64,000 nucleotides of DNA from Gordonia sp. KTR9 (GTDB taxonomy: Bacteria; Actinomycetota; Actinomycetes; Mycobacteriales; Mycobacteriaceae), in the NCBI RefSeq assembly GCF_000143885.2, contig NC_018581.1, positions 4,526,001 to 4,590,000 of the forward strand, in the 5' to 3' direction. Below are positions 27,575 to 35,849 of this stretch, in pieces. The notes below the pieces were generated by a model. That model was not told the DNA's origin, did no database searches, and saw only the letters and a list, made by a program, of their open reading frames with translations. The stretch's first letter is position 1; each line of letters begins with the position of its first letter. Both the position numbers and the translations under genes were made by a program.

Positions 27575-28081
27575 TCAGCGGCCCGGGATCGCGGGGACGC
27601 CCTCGACGTCGGTGCCGCCACCGGTCAGCGCAGCCGCAGACGCGGACGAGCCCGTTCCGAACCGGTCCAACGGGTTGTCGATGCGCCGGACGTTCCACCA
27701 GAAACCGGCGTTGTCGGTCAGGTTCTCGGCGTAATCAGAGATCGCGTATCCGGCGATGGACGACGGGAAGCAGCCGAACCAGACGGTCTTGATCGTGAGC
27801 GACTCGTTCTTCTTCAGCTGCGACTTGAACTTCGTCGCGCCGTTGATCTCCTGCAGTGTGACGTTCCGGAAGTCGCCGTCACGCGCGGTGACCCGCATGA
27901 ACCGGGTCATGCTCCACGCCTGATTCCACGGCGTGCCCGGTGCTCCGAACTGGCAGTAGACCCCGCCCGTCATCTGGAGGTTGGGAACGGCGGCGTGCGC
28001 AGGCGCGGCACCCACCAGCGATCCACCCGCGATTCCTGCGGCGACCAGAACCCCCGTGAGAGCCCGTTTCAGCGATTTCAT
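27575..28081 (-). CDS. small secreted protein of unknown function
   Basis: The 168 residues begin with a textbook signal peptide (MKSLKRAL, hydrophobic core, APAHA-AVP cleavage near residue 30). The mature part has a pair of cysteines (VYCQF and WFGCFPS), a Trp/Phe-rich middle and a Ser/Ala/Gly tail. GGAGGATCG precedes the ATG at 28081. No family was recognised. It lies between fprA and the siderophore permease genes, convergent with the former and divergent from the latter, so an iron link is possible but not shown. Confidence 0.75.
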   Translation of the reverse strand: MKSLKRALTGVLVAAGIAGGSLVGAAPAHAAVPNLQMTGGVYCQFGAPGTPWNQAWSMTRFMRVTARDGDFRNVTLQEINGATKFKSQLKKNESLTIKTVWFGCFPSSIAGYAISDYAENLTDNAGFWWNVRRIDNPLDRFGTGSSASAAALTGGGTDVEGVPAIPGR

Positions 28082-28334
28082 CGATCCTCCTCGTTCGTAG
28101 GCGACACTGCTGTGTTTCCCGACGTCACCATCGTGGGACGACTCATGCCGTCCCACCGGCAACCGGTCTTGCTGCTGTCGGCCCGAGATGCCCACCGACA
28201 CCGGGATTATCGACCCAGCCTGAGCGAAGTGTTACCGCGCGCACAGCCTTCCCTCAGGATTCGTCAGCAATTCGTTATCCGAACGACACCCATTCCGCGC
28301 GATCGGTACACGGTGGGCAAGAGCCGAATCCAAG

Positions 28335-28353
28335 GTTGGTAAGGTTTACCTTT
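28335..28353 (+). promoter_or_regulatory. candidate iron box directly abutting the first siderophore permease gene
   Basis: GTTGGTAAGGTTTACCTTT matches 12 of 19 DtxR-box positions. Its last base touches the GTG start at 28354. A TAAGGT -10 hexamer (28340-28345) lies inside it, which places the transcription start at or within 2 nt of the GTG. Repressor binding would directly cover the promoter. Confidence 0.6.
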
Positions 28354-29397
28354 GTGCGTCGATCTCTCCGAGTTCTCGGAATCCCGCTGCTGCTCGCGAC
28401 CCTTGCAGCGCTGGTCGTCGCGTCCGTGCTCTTCGGCACCCGACCGGTCCCTCTCGACGAGATCTGGCCCAGCTTCACCGCCGGCGCCCAGGAGATCTGG
28501 AACGCCCTGATCAACCTGCGGATGCCGCAGGTGCCGAAGGACACCGACGTCGACGGGATCGTGTGGGATCTGCGGGTCCCACGCACGCTGCTCGGCCTGA
28601 CCGCCGGGCTCGCGATCGGCGCGGCCGGTGCCATCACCCAGGGTCACACCCGCAACCCGATCGCCGATCCCGGAATGCTCGGCGTCAACGCCGGAGCCGC
28701 ATGTGCTGTCGTGGGCGGCATCTACCTGCTCGGGATCACCAGCCCGATCGCCTTCATGTTTTTCGGACTCATCGGCGCGATCATCGCGGCCACCGTCGTG
28801 TTCGGGTTGTCGTCGCTGAGCGGCTCGAGTCCGCTGACCCTGGTGCTCGCGGGTACCGGCCTGACCGCGATGCTGACCGCCATCACATCCGCGATCGTGC
28901 TCGTCGACACCAATTCGCTGGACCAGTGGCGCTTCTGGAGCGTCGGCTCCACCGCGGGCCGGGGCATCGACGTGTTCTGGGCCAGCCTGCCGTTCATCGG
29001 AGTGGGACTCGTCCTCGCCCTGGCGAGCGGGTTCTTCCTCAACGTGTTGAGCCTGGGCGACGACATGACCAAGGCACTCGGTTCCCGGGTCGTGCTGATC
29101 CGCGCCCTCGGCGTGCTGACGATCACGCTGCTCATCGGCGCCGCCACCGCGGCCTGCGGGCCGATCGTGTTCCTCGGTCTGGTCGTGCCGCACATCGCGC
29201 GCGCGTTCGTGGGCGCCGACTACCGGTGGATCATCCCGTACTCGGCGCTGCTGGGCGGCATCCTCCTCGTCGGATGCGACATCCTCGGCCGCATCGTCGC
29301 CCGGCCCGGCGAAGTGCAGGTCGGTGTGATGCTGGCGCTGGTCGGCGCGCCGTTCCTCATCGTCATGGTCCGCCGACAGAGATTGGGGACCGTGTGA
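28354..29397 (+). CDS. iron-siderophore ABC transporter permease (FecCD family), first subunit
   Basis: Integral membrane half of a ferric-siderophore importer, 347 residues with about nine to ten spans. The FecCD hallmarks PRTLLGLTAGLAIGAAGAITQGHTRNPIADPGMLGVNAGA and GPIVFLGLVVPHIAR appear in order. GTG 28354 is chosen as the start. A TTG at 28336 would fall inside the iron box. The stop overlaps the next gene's GTG by 4 bp. With the following two genes it forms one operon. Confidence 0.92.
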   Translation: MRRSLRVLGIPLLLATLAALVVASVLFGTRPVPLDEIWPSFTAGAQEIWNALINLRMPQVPKDTDVDGIVWDLRVPRTLLGLTAGLAIGAAGAITQGHTRNPIADPGMLGVNAGAACAVVGGIYLLGITSPIAFMFFGLIGAIIAATVVFGLSSLSGSSPLTLVLAGTGLTAMLTAITSAIVLVDTNSLDQWRFWSVGSTAGRGIDVFWASLPFIGVGLVLALASGFFLNVLSLGDDMTKALGSRVVLIRALGVLTITLLIGAATAACGPIVFLGLVVPHIARAFVGADYRWIIPYSALLGGILLVGCDILGRIVARPGEVQVGVMLALVGAPFLIVMVRRQRLGTV

Positions 29398-30539
29398 ACC
29401 CGCCGACCTCCATCAAGACCGAGACCGACACCGCCGAGAAGAGCGGGATCAGGGCCAAGACCCGGATCGCGCCTCATCCGGGCGGATACCGGATCGCGAT
29501 CGAGCCGATGTCGATGGTGGTGCGGCCGCGCATGCTCGCCGTGGCGCTGGTGGCCACGGCCATCACGATCATCCTGTTCCTCACCAGCGTCGGCGTCAGT
29601 GACTTCCCCCTGACTCCGATCGACGTCGCGCGCATCCTGCTCGGAGGCGGGACCCGGGTCGAGAACGTCGTCGTCTTCGACGTCGCGCTCCCCCGCGCGC
29701 TGGTCGCGCTGCTCGTGGGATTCGGTCTGGGCCTCGCCGGTTCGCTGACCCAGCTGATCGCCCAGAACCCGCTGGCCACACCGGACATGCTCGGTATCAC
29801 AGCCGGCGCGAGCGTGGCGGCGGTGACCGCGATCGCGTTCTCGACCACCAGCTGGGGCGCCTGGCTCGGCGATCTCGGCGTCCCGGCGGCGGCGATGATC
29901 GGCGGGTTGGCGACCGCCGTCGCGATGTACGTCCTGGCGTGGCCGGGGCGCAAGGCCAACAGCGGCATCAACCCGTTCCGGCTCGTGCTGATCGGCGTCG
30001 GCATGACGTGGTTGCTGCAGGCGCTGACCCAGTTCCTGCTTTCCCGCGCCGACATCCGCGATGTCGGCCGCGCACAGGTGTGGATCGTCGGATCGGTGGC
30101 GAATGTCGGCTGGTCCAATGTGTGGCCGGTCGTCGCCGGTGTCTGCGCGAGCATCGTCGTGGTGATCGTGCTGGCCCGCCAGATCGGGATGCTCAGCCTC
30201 GGACCCGATCTCGCCCGCGGTCTCGGGGTCCGCACCGGCGCGGTGTCGACGACCCTGCTCCTGACCGCGGTCCTGGTCGCCGCACTGAGCGTGTCCGCGG
30301 CCGGCCCGATCGCCTTCGTCGCACTGCTCGCCCCGCAGATCGCCCTGCGGCTGGCCGGTACCGCTGTGCCGACGCCACTGGTGTCGGGCGTGATCGGTTC
30401 GGCGCTGGTCCTGGGCGGCGACCTGCTGTGCCGCACGGTGCTGCCGGGTGGTCTGCCGGTCGGTATCGTGACCGCCGCGATCGGCGGGCCGTTCCTGATC
30501 TACCTGATGGTCGTCATGTCCCGAAAGGCGAGCGTATGA
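29394..30539 (+). CDS. iron-siderophore ABC transporter permease (FecCD family), second subunit
   Basis: Partner permease of 381 residues. It has a longer cytoplasmic N-terminus (about 45 residues) than the first subunit, then PRALVALLVGFGLGLAGSLTQ and NPLATPDMLGITAGAS, and later GPIAFVALLAPQIALRL. The GTG at 29394 overlaps the previous stop (GTGA), and its own stop overlaps the ATPase ATG (ATGA), so all three are translationally coupled. The two permeases would form a heterodimer. Confidence 0.92.
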   Translation: MNPPTSIKTETDTAEKSGIRAKTRIAPHPGGYRIAIEPMSMVVRPRMLAVALVATAITIILFLTSVGVSDFPLTPIDVARILLGGGTRVENVVVFDVALPRALVALLVGFGLGLAGSLTQLIAQNPLATPDMLGITAGASVAAVTAIAFSTTSWGAWLGDLGVPAAAMIGGLATAVAMYVLAWPGRKANSGINPFRLVLIGVGMTWLLQALTQFLLSRADIRDVGRAQVWIVGSVANVGWSNVWPVVAGVCASIVVVIVLARQIGMLSLGPDLARGLGVRTGAVSTTLLLTAVLVAALSVSAAGPIAFVALLAPQIALRLAGTAVPTPLVSGVIGSALVLGGDLLCRTVLPGGLPVGIVTAAIGGPFLIYLMVVMSRKASV

Positions 30540-31366
30540 CCGCGTCCTCCCTCGAAACCTCGGCTACCACCGCGCGATTGCGCGGCGTCGGCCTCACCGT
30601 CGGCTACGACGAACGGATCGTCATCGACGGCCTGGACATCGACATCCCCGACGGGCAGGTCACCACGATCATCGGCTCGAATGGATGCGGCAAGTCGACG
30701 CTGCTGCGGTGTCTCGCGCGTCTGCTGCCGCCCCGGGCGGGCACGGTCTACCTCGACGGTGACGACATCTCGTCGGTTCGCCCCAAACAGGTCGCCCGCA
30801 CCCTCGCGATCCTGCCCCAGAATCCCATCGCGCCCGAAGGACTCACCGTCGCCGACCTGGTCGGGCGCGGACGTCATCCGCACCAGCGCTGGTTCGCGCA
30901 GGCCAGCGCGGCCGACGAGGCCGCGGTCGCGCAGGCGATGGAGATGACCGACACCCTCGACCTCGCCGACCGCACCCTCGACGCCCTGTCGGGCGGGCAG
31001 CGGCAACGGGTCTGGATCGCGCTGACCCTGGCCCAGGACACCGATCTCATCCTGCTCGACGAGCCGACGACCTACCTGGACCTCGCGCACTCCATCGACG
31101 TCCTCGACCTGGTCCGCAAGCTCCGCGACGAGCACGGCAAGACCGTCGTCATGGTGCTGCACGATCTCAATCTGGCTGCGCGGTACAGTGATTCGCTGTT
31201 CGTCATGCGCAACGGCGCGATCGTCACCACCGGCTCACCCAGCGAGGTCATCGACGCCGAGACCCTCGACGCGGCCTTCGGCCTCCGGGCGCACGTCATG
31301 ACCGATCCGGTCACCGGCGGCCCGCTCATCGTGCCGCTGGACTCGCGGACCCACGCCAAGTCGTGA
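30536..31366 (+). CDS. iron-siderophore ABC transporter ATP-binding protein (FepC type)
   Basis: ATPase of 276 residues. Walker A GSNGCGKST (about 48-56), Q-loop LPQNPIAPEG, signature LSGGQRQRVWIAL, Walker B LILLDEPTTYLDL and the switch histidine in VMVLHDLN are all intact. It completes a binding protein/permease/permease/ATPase importer with the lipoprotein at 24793. No terminator was seen; the 300-bp gap after it is filled with repeats. Confidence 0.94.
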   Translation: MTASSLETSATTARLRGVGLTVGYDERIVIDGLDIDIPDGQVTTIIGSNGCGKSTLLRCLARLLPPRAGTVYLDGDDISSVRPKQVARTLAILPQNPIAPEGLTVADLVGRGRHPHQRWFAQASAADEAAVAQAMEMTDTLDLADRTLDALSGGQRQRVWIALTLAQDTDLILLDEPTTYLDLAHSIDVLDLVRKLRDEHGKTVVMVLHDLNLAARYSDSLFVMRNGAIVTTGSPSEVIDAETLDAAFGLRAHVMTDPVTGGPLIVPLDSRTHAKS

Positions 31367-31670
31367 GTGGAGCCCCCGCCCCCTATCCGAAAGAACGACC
31401 TGCTTCCTGCTCGTTGAGGTGCGAGGAGCGATAGCGACACCCACCCTGCTCCCTAATCCGAAAGAACCGCATAACCCCTGGTCCCTGAGGCGCGAGGAGC
31501 GATAGCGACGAGCCTCGAAGGGCCTGGTGAGGCACGTTGCGATGCCCTTCGTGGCTCGCTTCGCTCGCACCTCAGGGAGCAAGAAATTCAGACGCTCACG
31601 AGTGTTCTTTCGTAGTCCACGACGCAAGCTCGCTCCTTAGGAAGGAGCGTGACGCTCGCGAGCTCACCCC
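31367..31670. repeat. repeat-filled intergenic region: 71-bp tandem duplication and long inverted repeat
   Basis: No gene is seen. ATCCGAAAGAAC occurs at 31385 and 31456, and GCGAGGAGCGATAGCGAC at 31421 and 31492, both exactly 71 bp apart, so a unit was duplicated. The second copy forms the left arm (31483-31523) of a large imperfect inverted repeat whose right arm is 31544-31577 (CCCTGAGG ... CCTCAGGG). A further CCTCAGGGAGC follows near 31670. This resembles a dispersed palindromic element. It may also stop transcription between the two convergent genes. Confidence 0.75.
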
Positions 31671-33008
31671 TCAGGGAGCGGAGTCCGGACCCGGTTCGTC
31701 CTCCCGCCGAACCGAATTCGAGAGCATCCGCTCGCGGAGCGAGTCGTAGACCGGCGGCGACCCGGACAGATGTGCGACGAGGACCGCGGCGGCCGTCGCG
31801 GCCAGCATGGGGAGGGCGACCGTGGTCGTCGCGGTCATCTCCATCACCACGACCATCCCGGTGAGCGGCGCCCGGACGACCGCGCCGAACAGCGCCGCCA
31901 TCCCCGCCAGGATCATCGCGCCCCGAAATCCCGATCCACCGGGGTCCGATTGCTGGACAACGATGTCGGCGACCTCGGCGAAGGCCGCACCCCACAGCGC
32001 GCCCAGTGCGAGCAGCGGCGCGAACAGACCACCCGGCGTGCCCGCGGCGTAGGACAGCGGGCCGGCGATGAAACGGACGAGGAAGAGCGCGACGAGCGCC
32101 GGGAGCACGACACCGCCGTCGACGACCGCCTGGGTGAGCCCGTCGCCGCCGCCCGCGGTGCGTGCATCGATGGCCAGCAACGCCCCGATCGCCGCGCCGA
32201 TGAGGGCTGCGCGACCGATCGGGGGCACCCGCGAGAACCGGCCGACCCAGCCCAGCGTGCCGAGAACCGTTCGGCTGTAGGCGATCCCGATGAGTCCGGA
32301 CACGAGCCCGAACACGACGAAGACGGGCAGCGTCGTCACCGACGGCACGTCGAGGGACGGTACGTCGAATTCCGGGCGGTCGCCGAGGATGACCCGTCCG
32401 ACGGCGACCGCGGCAACCACGGCGAAGACCGTCGGCAGCACGAGGCGCAGCCGGAACGAACGTCCCACTTCCTCGAGCGCGAACAGGGCGCCGCCGATCG
32501 GGGCGGTGAACGCCACCGCCAGCCCCGCGCCGCTCAGCGACGTCTGCATCACCCGGACGTCGACGTCGTCGAGCCCTCCGCGCCGGCCGGTCTCCGAGCC
32601 GACGACGGCTCCCATGTGCACGGTCGGCCCTTCGCGACCGAGCACGAGCCCCGAACCGATCGCGGCGAGCGCACCGACGAATTTGGCCGGGATGAGCCGC
32701 AGCGGGGCCGGGACCGCCTCGCCGCGCTCGACCGCCTCCACGTGTTGGATTCCGCTGCCCGCCGCGGTCGGCACCAGGCGGACGGCGAGCGCGCCGACCG
32801 CAGCGCCGGCCGCGGTCACCGCGATGGGGACGAGCCACCCGGGCACACCGAATCCCGCCGACCAGTCGAGCATCTCGACGCGCCAGCGATCCAGGTGTCC
32901 GAGGCACCAGCGGAACGCGCCGCCCAGCAGCCCGGTCGCGAGCCCGGCGACGACGGCCAGCACACTCAGTCGCACCAGTCCCCGGTCGGCTCGATGTGGC
33001 GAGGTCAC
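31671..33008 (-). CDS. ClC-family chloride channel / H+-Cl- exchanger
   Basis: Membrane protein of 445 residues with about ten or more hydrophobic helices. The anion-path motifs are GSGIQH, GREGPTVHMG (with the gating glutamate) and a later GGLFAPLLALGALWG. The internal glutamate in FALEEVGRSF corresponds to the proton-path residue, so an exchanger is more likely than a channel. No cytoplasmic CBS domains are present. The GTG start at 33008 is supported by the hydrophobic start soon after. Roles in acid resistance or charge balance are inferred. Confidence 0.9.
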   Translation of the reverse strand: MTSPHRADRGLVRLSVLAVVAGLATGLLGGAFRWCLGHLDRWRVEMLDWSAGFGVPGWLVPIAVTAAGAAVGALAVRLVPTAAGSGIQHVEAVERGEAVPAPLRLIPAKFVGALAAIGSGLVLGREGPTVHMGAVVGSETGRRGGLDDVDVRVMQTSLSGAGLAVAFTAPIGGALFALEEVGRSFRLRLVLPTVFAVVAAVAVGRVILGDRPEFDVPSLDVPSVTTLPVFVVFGLVSGLIGIAYSRTVLGTLGWVGRFSRVPPIGRAALIGAAIGALLAIDARTAGGGDGLTQAVVDGGVVLPALVALFLVRFIAGPLSYAAGTPGGLFAPLLALGALWGAAFAEVADIVVQQSDPGGSGFRGAMILAGMAALFGAVVRAPLTGMVVVMEMTATTTVALPMLAATAAAVLVAHLSGSPPVYDSLRERMLSNSVRREDEPGPDSAP

Positions 33009-33084
33009 ACGTGGACGCTACCCCGACGGGCCCGCTCCCGAGAGCCGACTGCCGACCGTCCGCCGCCGGACCCTCGTCGAGGCC

Positions 33085-34122
33085 TCACACCGGCTGAATC
33101 AGCCGCCCCTGCACCACAAGCGAGGCATTCTGCTTCAGCCGGCGCATCCGGATGCTGACCGAATACCCGGTGAGACCGTCGATGGCGGCGACCCGGGTAC
33201 GCAGGTAGTCGTAGAAATGCGCGGTGTCCCGGCAGATCACCGACACCATGAGGTTTCGCTCGCCGCTGATCGCGGCCGCGAACGCCACCTCGTCGTGAGC
33301 CGCCAGCTCGGTTCCCACCTGATCGAGAGCCGACGGCGTCACCGTCAGCCACAGTGTGGCGCTCAGGTCGAAACCCAGGCGATCGGGCAGGATCTCGACG
33401 TCGTAGAACAGCGCCCCGGCGCGTTCGAGTGCGCGGAGCCGGCGACGGACCCGTCCGACCGTCCATCCGCAGATACGCGCCAGCTCGCGGTGCGGTCGCC
33501 GACCGTCCTGGACCAGCGCCTCGATGAGGGTCGCGTCGTCGGCCGTGAGGCGCCCACCGCCGGCCGGGGCATCCGACACCGAGTCGTCCTGCTCCGCGTC
33601 CTCCGGCGTGTCGTCGCCCGCACCGGCGGCGGCGGAGGCGAGCAGATCTCGGTCCCGGCCGTCGAGGTGGCCGCCGAATCCGGTCCATCTCGACGCCGGG
33701 TGCCCGGGGTCGAAGGCGTGCAGGATGAGATCGATGCTGACGTCGGTCACCGAGGCGCGGGCCGGGAACGTCTTCGCGATCGCGTCCTCGCCCGATGCGC
33801 CGAGCGGCGCCCGGATGAGGCAGATGATCTCCGCACCACCGGACGCGACGTAGGCGAAGGCGACATCGCGGCGGCGGGCGAGCGAGGACGCAAGCGGTTC
33901 CATCCGGTCCGGACGGCATCGCACTCGCGCCACCCACTCCGACTGCCCGCGCACGGAGGGCTTGATTATCCCGACGACCTTCATCACCCCGGCTCGCCGT
34001 AGCGCCTGGTAGCGGCGCGCCGCCGTCTGTTCCGAGACCCCCGCAACCTCGCCCAGTTGTCGGAACGTCGCCCGGGGCGACACCTGAAGTGCGCGGAGGA
34101 TCGTGCCGTCGATGTCATCCAT
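33085..34122 (-). CDS. duplicated-module Lrp/AsnC-family transcriptional regulator
   Basis: The 345 residues hold two AsnC-type modules. A first helix-turn-helix (residues 1-50, ATFRQLGEVAGVSEQTAARR) is followed by a ligand-binding half. An acidic linker (about 155-185) leads to a second HTH (RPHRELARICGWTVGRVRRRL) and a second RAM-like domain. Typical Lrp proteins are 150-160 residues, so this is a two-in-one form. It is divergent from the MFS exporter with a 145-bp gap, the usual layout of a regulator and its target. Confidence 0.9.
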   Translation of the reverse strand: MDDIDGTILRALQVSPRATFRQLGEVAGVSEQTAARRYQALRRAGVMKVVGIIKPSVRGQSEWVARVRCRPDRMEPLASSLARRRDVAFAYVASGGAEIICLIRAPLGASGEDAIAKTFPARASVTDVSIDLILHAFDPGHPASRWTGFGGHLDGRDRDLLASAAAGAGDDTPEDAEQDDSVSDAPAGGGRLTADDATLIEALVQDGRRPHRELARICGWTVGRVRRRLRALERAGALFYDVEILPDRLGFDLSATLWLTVTPSALDQVGTELAAHDEVAFAAAISGERNLMVSVICRDTAHFYDYLRTRVAAIDGLTGYSVSIRMRRLKQNASLVVQGRLIQPV

Positions 34123-34131
34123 GGTGGAGGA

Positions 34132-34137
34132 ATCCTA
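34132..34137 (-). promoter_or_regulatory. candidate -10 element of the AsnC-type regulator gene
   Basis: TAGGAT (reverse strand) fits TANNNT and ends 10 nt before the ATG, implying a leader of only a few bases. Confidence 0.35.
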
Positions 34138-34184
34138 CCGTCGGTGAGGGCATGGTGCGATATTCGAACCGCCTCAGCGAATCC

Positions 34185-34202
34185 GTCCGCGGTTTCGCGG
34201 AC
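34185..34202. promoter_or_regulatory. inverted repeat between AsnC-type regulator and MFS gene
   Basis: GTCCGCG-GTTT-CGCGGAC, a perfect 7-bp inverted repeat in the divergent gap. It could be an operator for the regulator, or merely a GC-rich coincidence. Confidence 0.3.
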
Positions 34203-34267
34203 GTGGTGCAGACAATTGATTCCTGCGCCGACCGGCGACCTCCCTCCCCGACAGCGAAAGCGAGCGC

Positions 34268-35833
34268 GTGACCGCTACCACCTCTCCCGTCATCACCGAC
34301 GTGTCCGCACCTCCGGAACGCCGGACGGCCACCATCGTGATGGCCTGCCTCGGCGTCTTCGTCGCCTACCTGCCCATCACCAGCGTCGCCGTGACCCTGC
34401 CGGCGATCGGCACCGCGTTCGGCGCGACGACTGCTCAATTGTCCTGGGTCCAAGACGCTTTCGTGCTGCCGATGGCCGCTTTCATCCTCACTGCGGGGGT
34501 CTTCGGTGACGTGCACGGGCGACGCAAGGTGTATCTGGTCGGTCTGTGCCTCACCGCACTGGGCGCACTGGTGGCGTTGTCCGCGCAGTCGATCAGCATG
34601 GTGTGGATCGGACAGGCGCTCGCCGGCACCGGCGCGGCCGCACTGTTGCCGACCACCCTGGCGCTGATCAGCCACGCGGTCCCCGACGTCCGCGAACGCG
34701 GCAAGTTCATCGGCATCTGGGCGTCGGCGCTGATGCTCTCGCTGACGGTCGGGCCGTTGGTGGCGGGCCCGGTCGCCGAGTCCGCGGGCTGGCGCTGGAT
34801 CTACCTGCTGCCCATCCCGGTGGCGCTGATCGCGTTCGCGGTGGCGGTGGCGACGCTGCCGGAATCCCGCGCGCCCCGGGCCCGCCGCCTCGACTGGCCC
34901 GGTCAGATCTCGGCCGCGGTCTCGGTCACCGCACTCGTGTTCGGCGTCATCGAGGCCGGCGTCTACGGTTTCGGCGACACCCGGGTCGTTCTCGCACTGC
35001 TGATCGCCGTCGTCGCCGCAGTCGTCTTCGTCATCACCGAAAAACGTTCGGCGAGTCCGATGCTCGACCTCGACCTCTTCCGCAGTCGCGCCTTCACCGC
35101 CACCACGCTGGTGGCGATGATCACCTTCCTGGCGCTGATCGGGTTCATCTTCGTGCTGAGCATGTACTTCGGCCTGGTGCAGCAACTGGGCACCATCGAG
35201 GCGGGTTGGCGGCTGGCCCTCATGAACGGCGCCTCGATGCTGGTCGGTGCCCTCGCCGGCAGGATGATGCATCGAATCCACGCACGGTTCCTGATCGGCG
35301 GCAGCCTGCTCATGGTCGCCGTTGCGCAGTTCGCACTGTTGACCATCGATGCCGACACCTCGTTCGCGGCCATCTCGTGGCGTCTGGTCGTGCTCGGACT
35401 CGGAATGGGGCTGGTGATGGCACCGATGACCGCGACCGCGGTGTCGGCGGTGCCCTATCACCTGTCGGGTATGGCCGCGGCCGGCAACAACGCCTTCCGT
35501 CAGGTCGGCGGCGCGCTCGGTCCGGCAGTGCTCGGCGCCCTGCTGACCGCCGGGGCGGTGAACTCGTTGCCGCAGAAGCTCGTCGACGCCGGCGTCGACG
35601 AGCCCGTGCGCGACCGCGTGGTCGGCGCGGTCGACACCGACGGCCTTGCCGCCGCGAGCGGCCTGAACCTCGGCGCCGACACCCCCGCCGTGATGGGCGC
35701 CGTCGGCGACGCCTTCCTCGACGGCATGCACCTGTGCCTGACCTTCTCCGGCGTCCTCACGGCGGGTGCCGCGATCCTCGCCCTCGTGATGCTGCGTCCC
35801 GGTCGGGCCGTCGAGGAGCAGCCGGTCGGGTGA
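34268..35833 (+). CDS. DHA2-family (14-TM) MFS multidrug efflux transporter
   Basis: Proton-driven drug exporter of 521 residues with about 14 hydrophobic spans. Motif A reads GDVHGRRKVYLVG after the second span, and the motif-C-like GPLVAGPVAESAGWRWIYLLPIPVAL is typical of the EmrB/QacA branch. The GTG at 34268 is the first start after the divergent promoter region. Regulation by the neighbouring AsnC-type protein is inferred from the layout. Substrate unknown. Confidence 0.9.
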   Translation: MTATTSPVITDVSAPPERRTATIVMACLGVFVAYLPITSVAVTLPAIGTAFGATTAQLSWVQDAFVLPMAAFILTAGVFGDVHGRRKVYLVGLCLTALGALVALSAQSISMVWIGQALAGTGAAALLPTTLALISHAVPDVRERGKFIGIWASALMLSLTVGPLVAGPVAESAGWRWIYLLPIPVALIAFAVAVATLPESRAPRARRLDWPGQISAAVSVTALVFGVIEAGVYGFGDTRVVLALLIAVVAAVVFVITEKRSASPMLDLDLFRSRAFTATTLVAMITFLALIGFIFVLSMYFGLVQQLGTIEAGWRLALMNGASMLVGALAGRMMHRIHARFLIGGSLLMVAVAQFALLTIDADTSFAAISWRLVVLGLGMGLVMAPMTATAVSAVPYHLSGMAAAGNNAFRQVGGALGPAVLGALLTAGAVNSLPQKLVDAGVDEPVRDRVVGAVDTDGLAAASGLNLGADTPAVMGAVGDAFLDGMHLCLTFSGVLTAGAAILALVMLRPGRAVEEQPVG

Positions 35834-35849
35834 CCGTCGGGCCGCCGGC

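Noticed and set aside
31770..33158. 462-codon forward frame opposite the ClC gene
   Set aside because: His/Arg/Asp-rich shadow without domains. The reverse strand encodes a clear ClC transporter.
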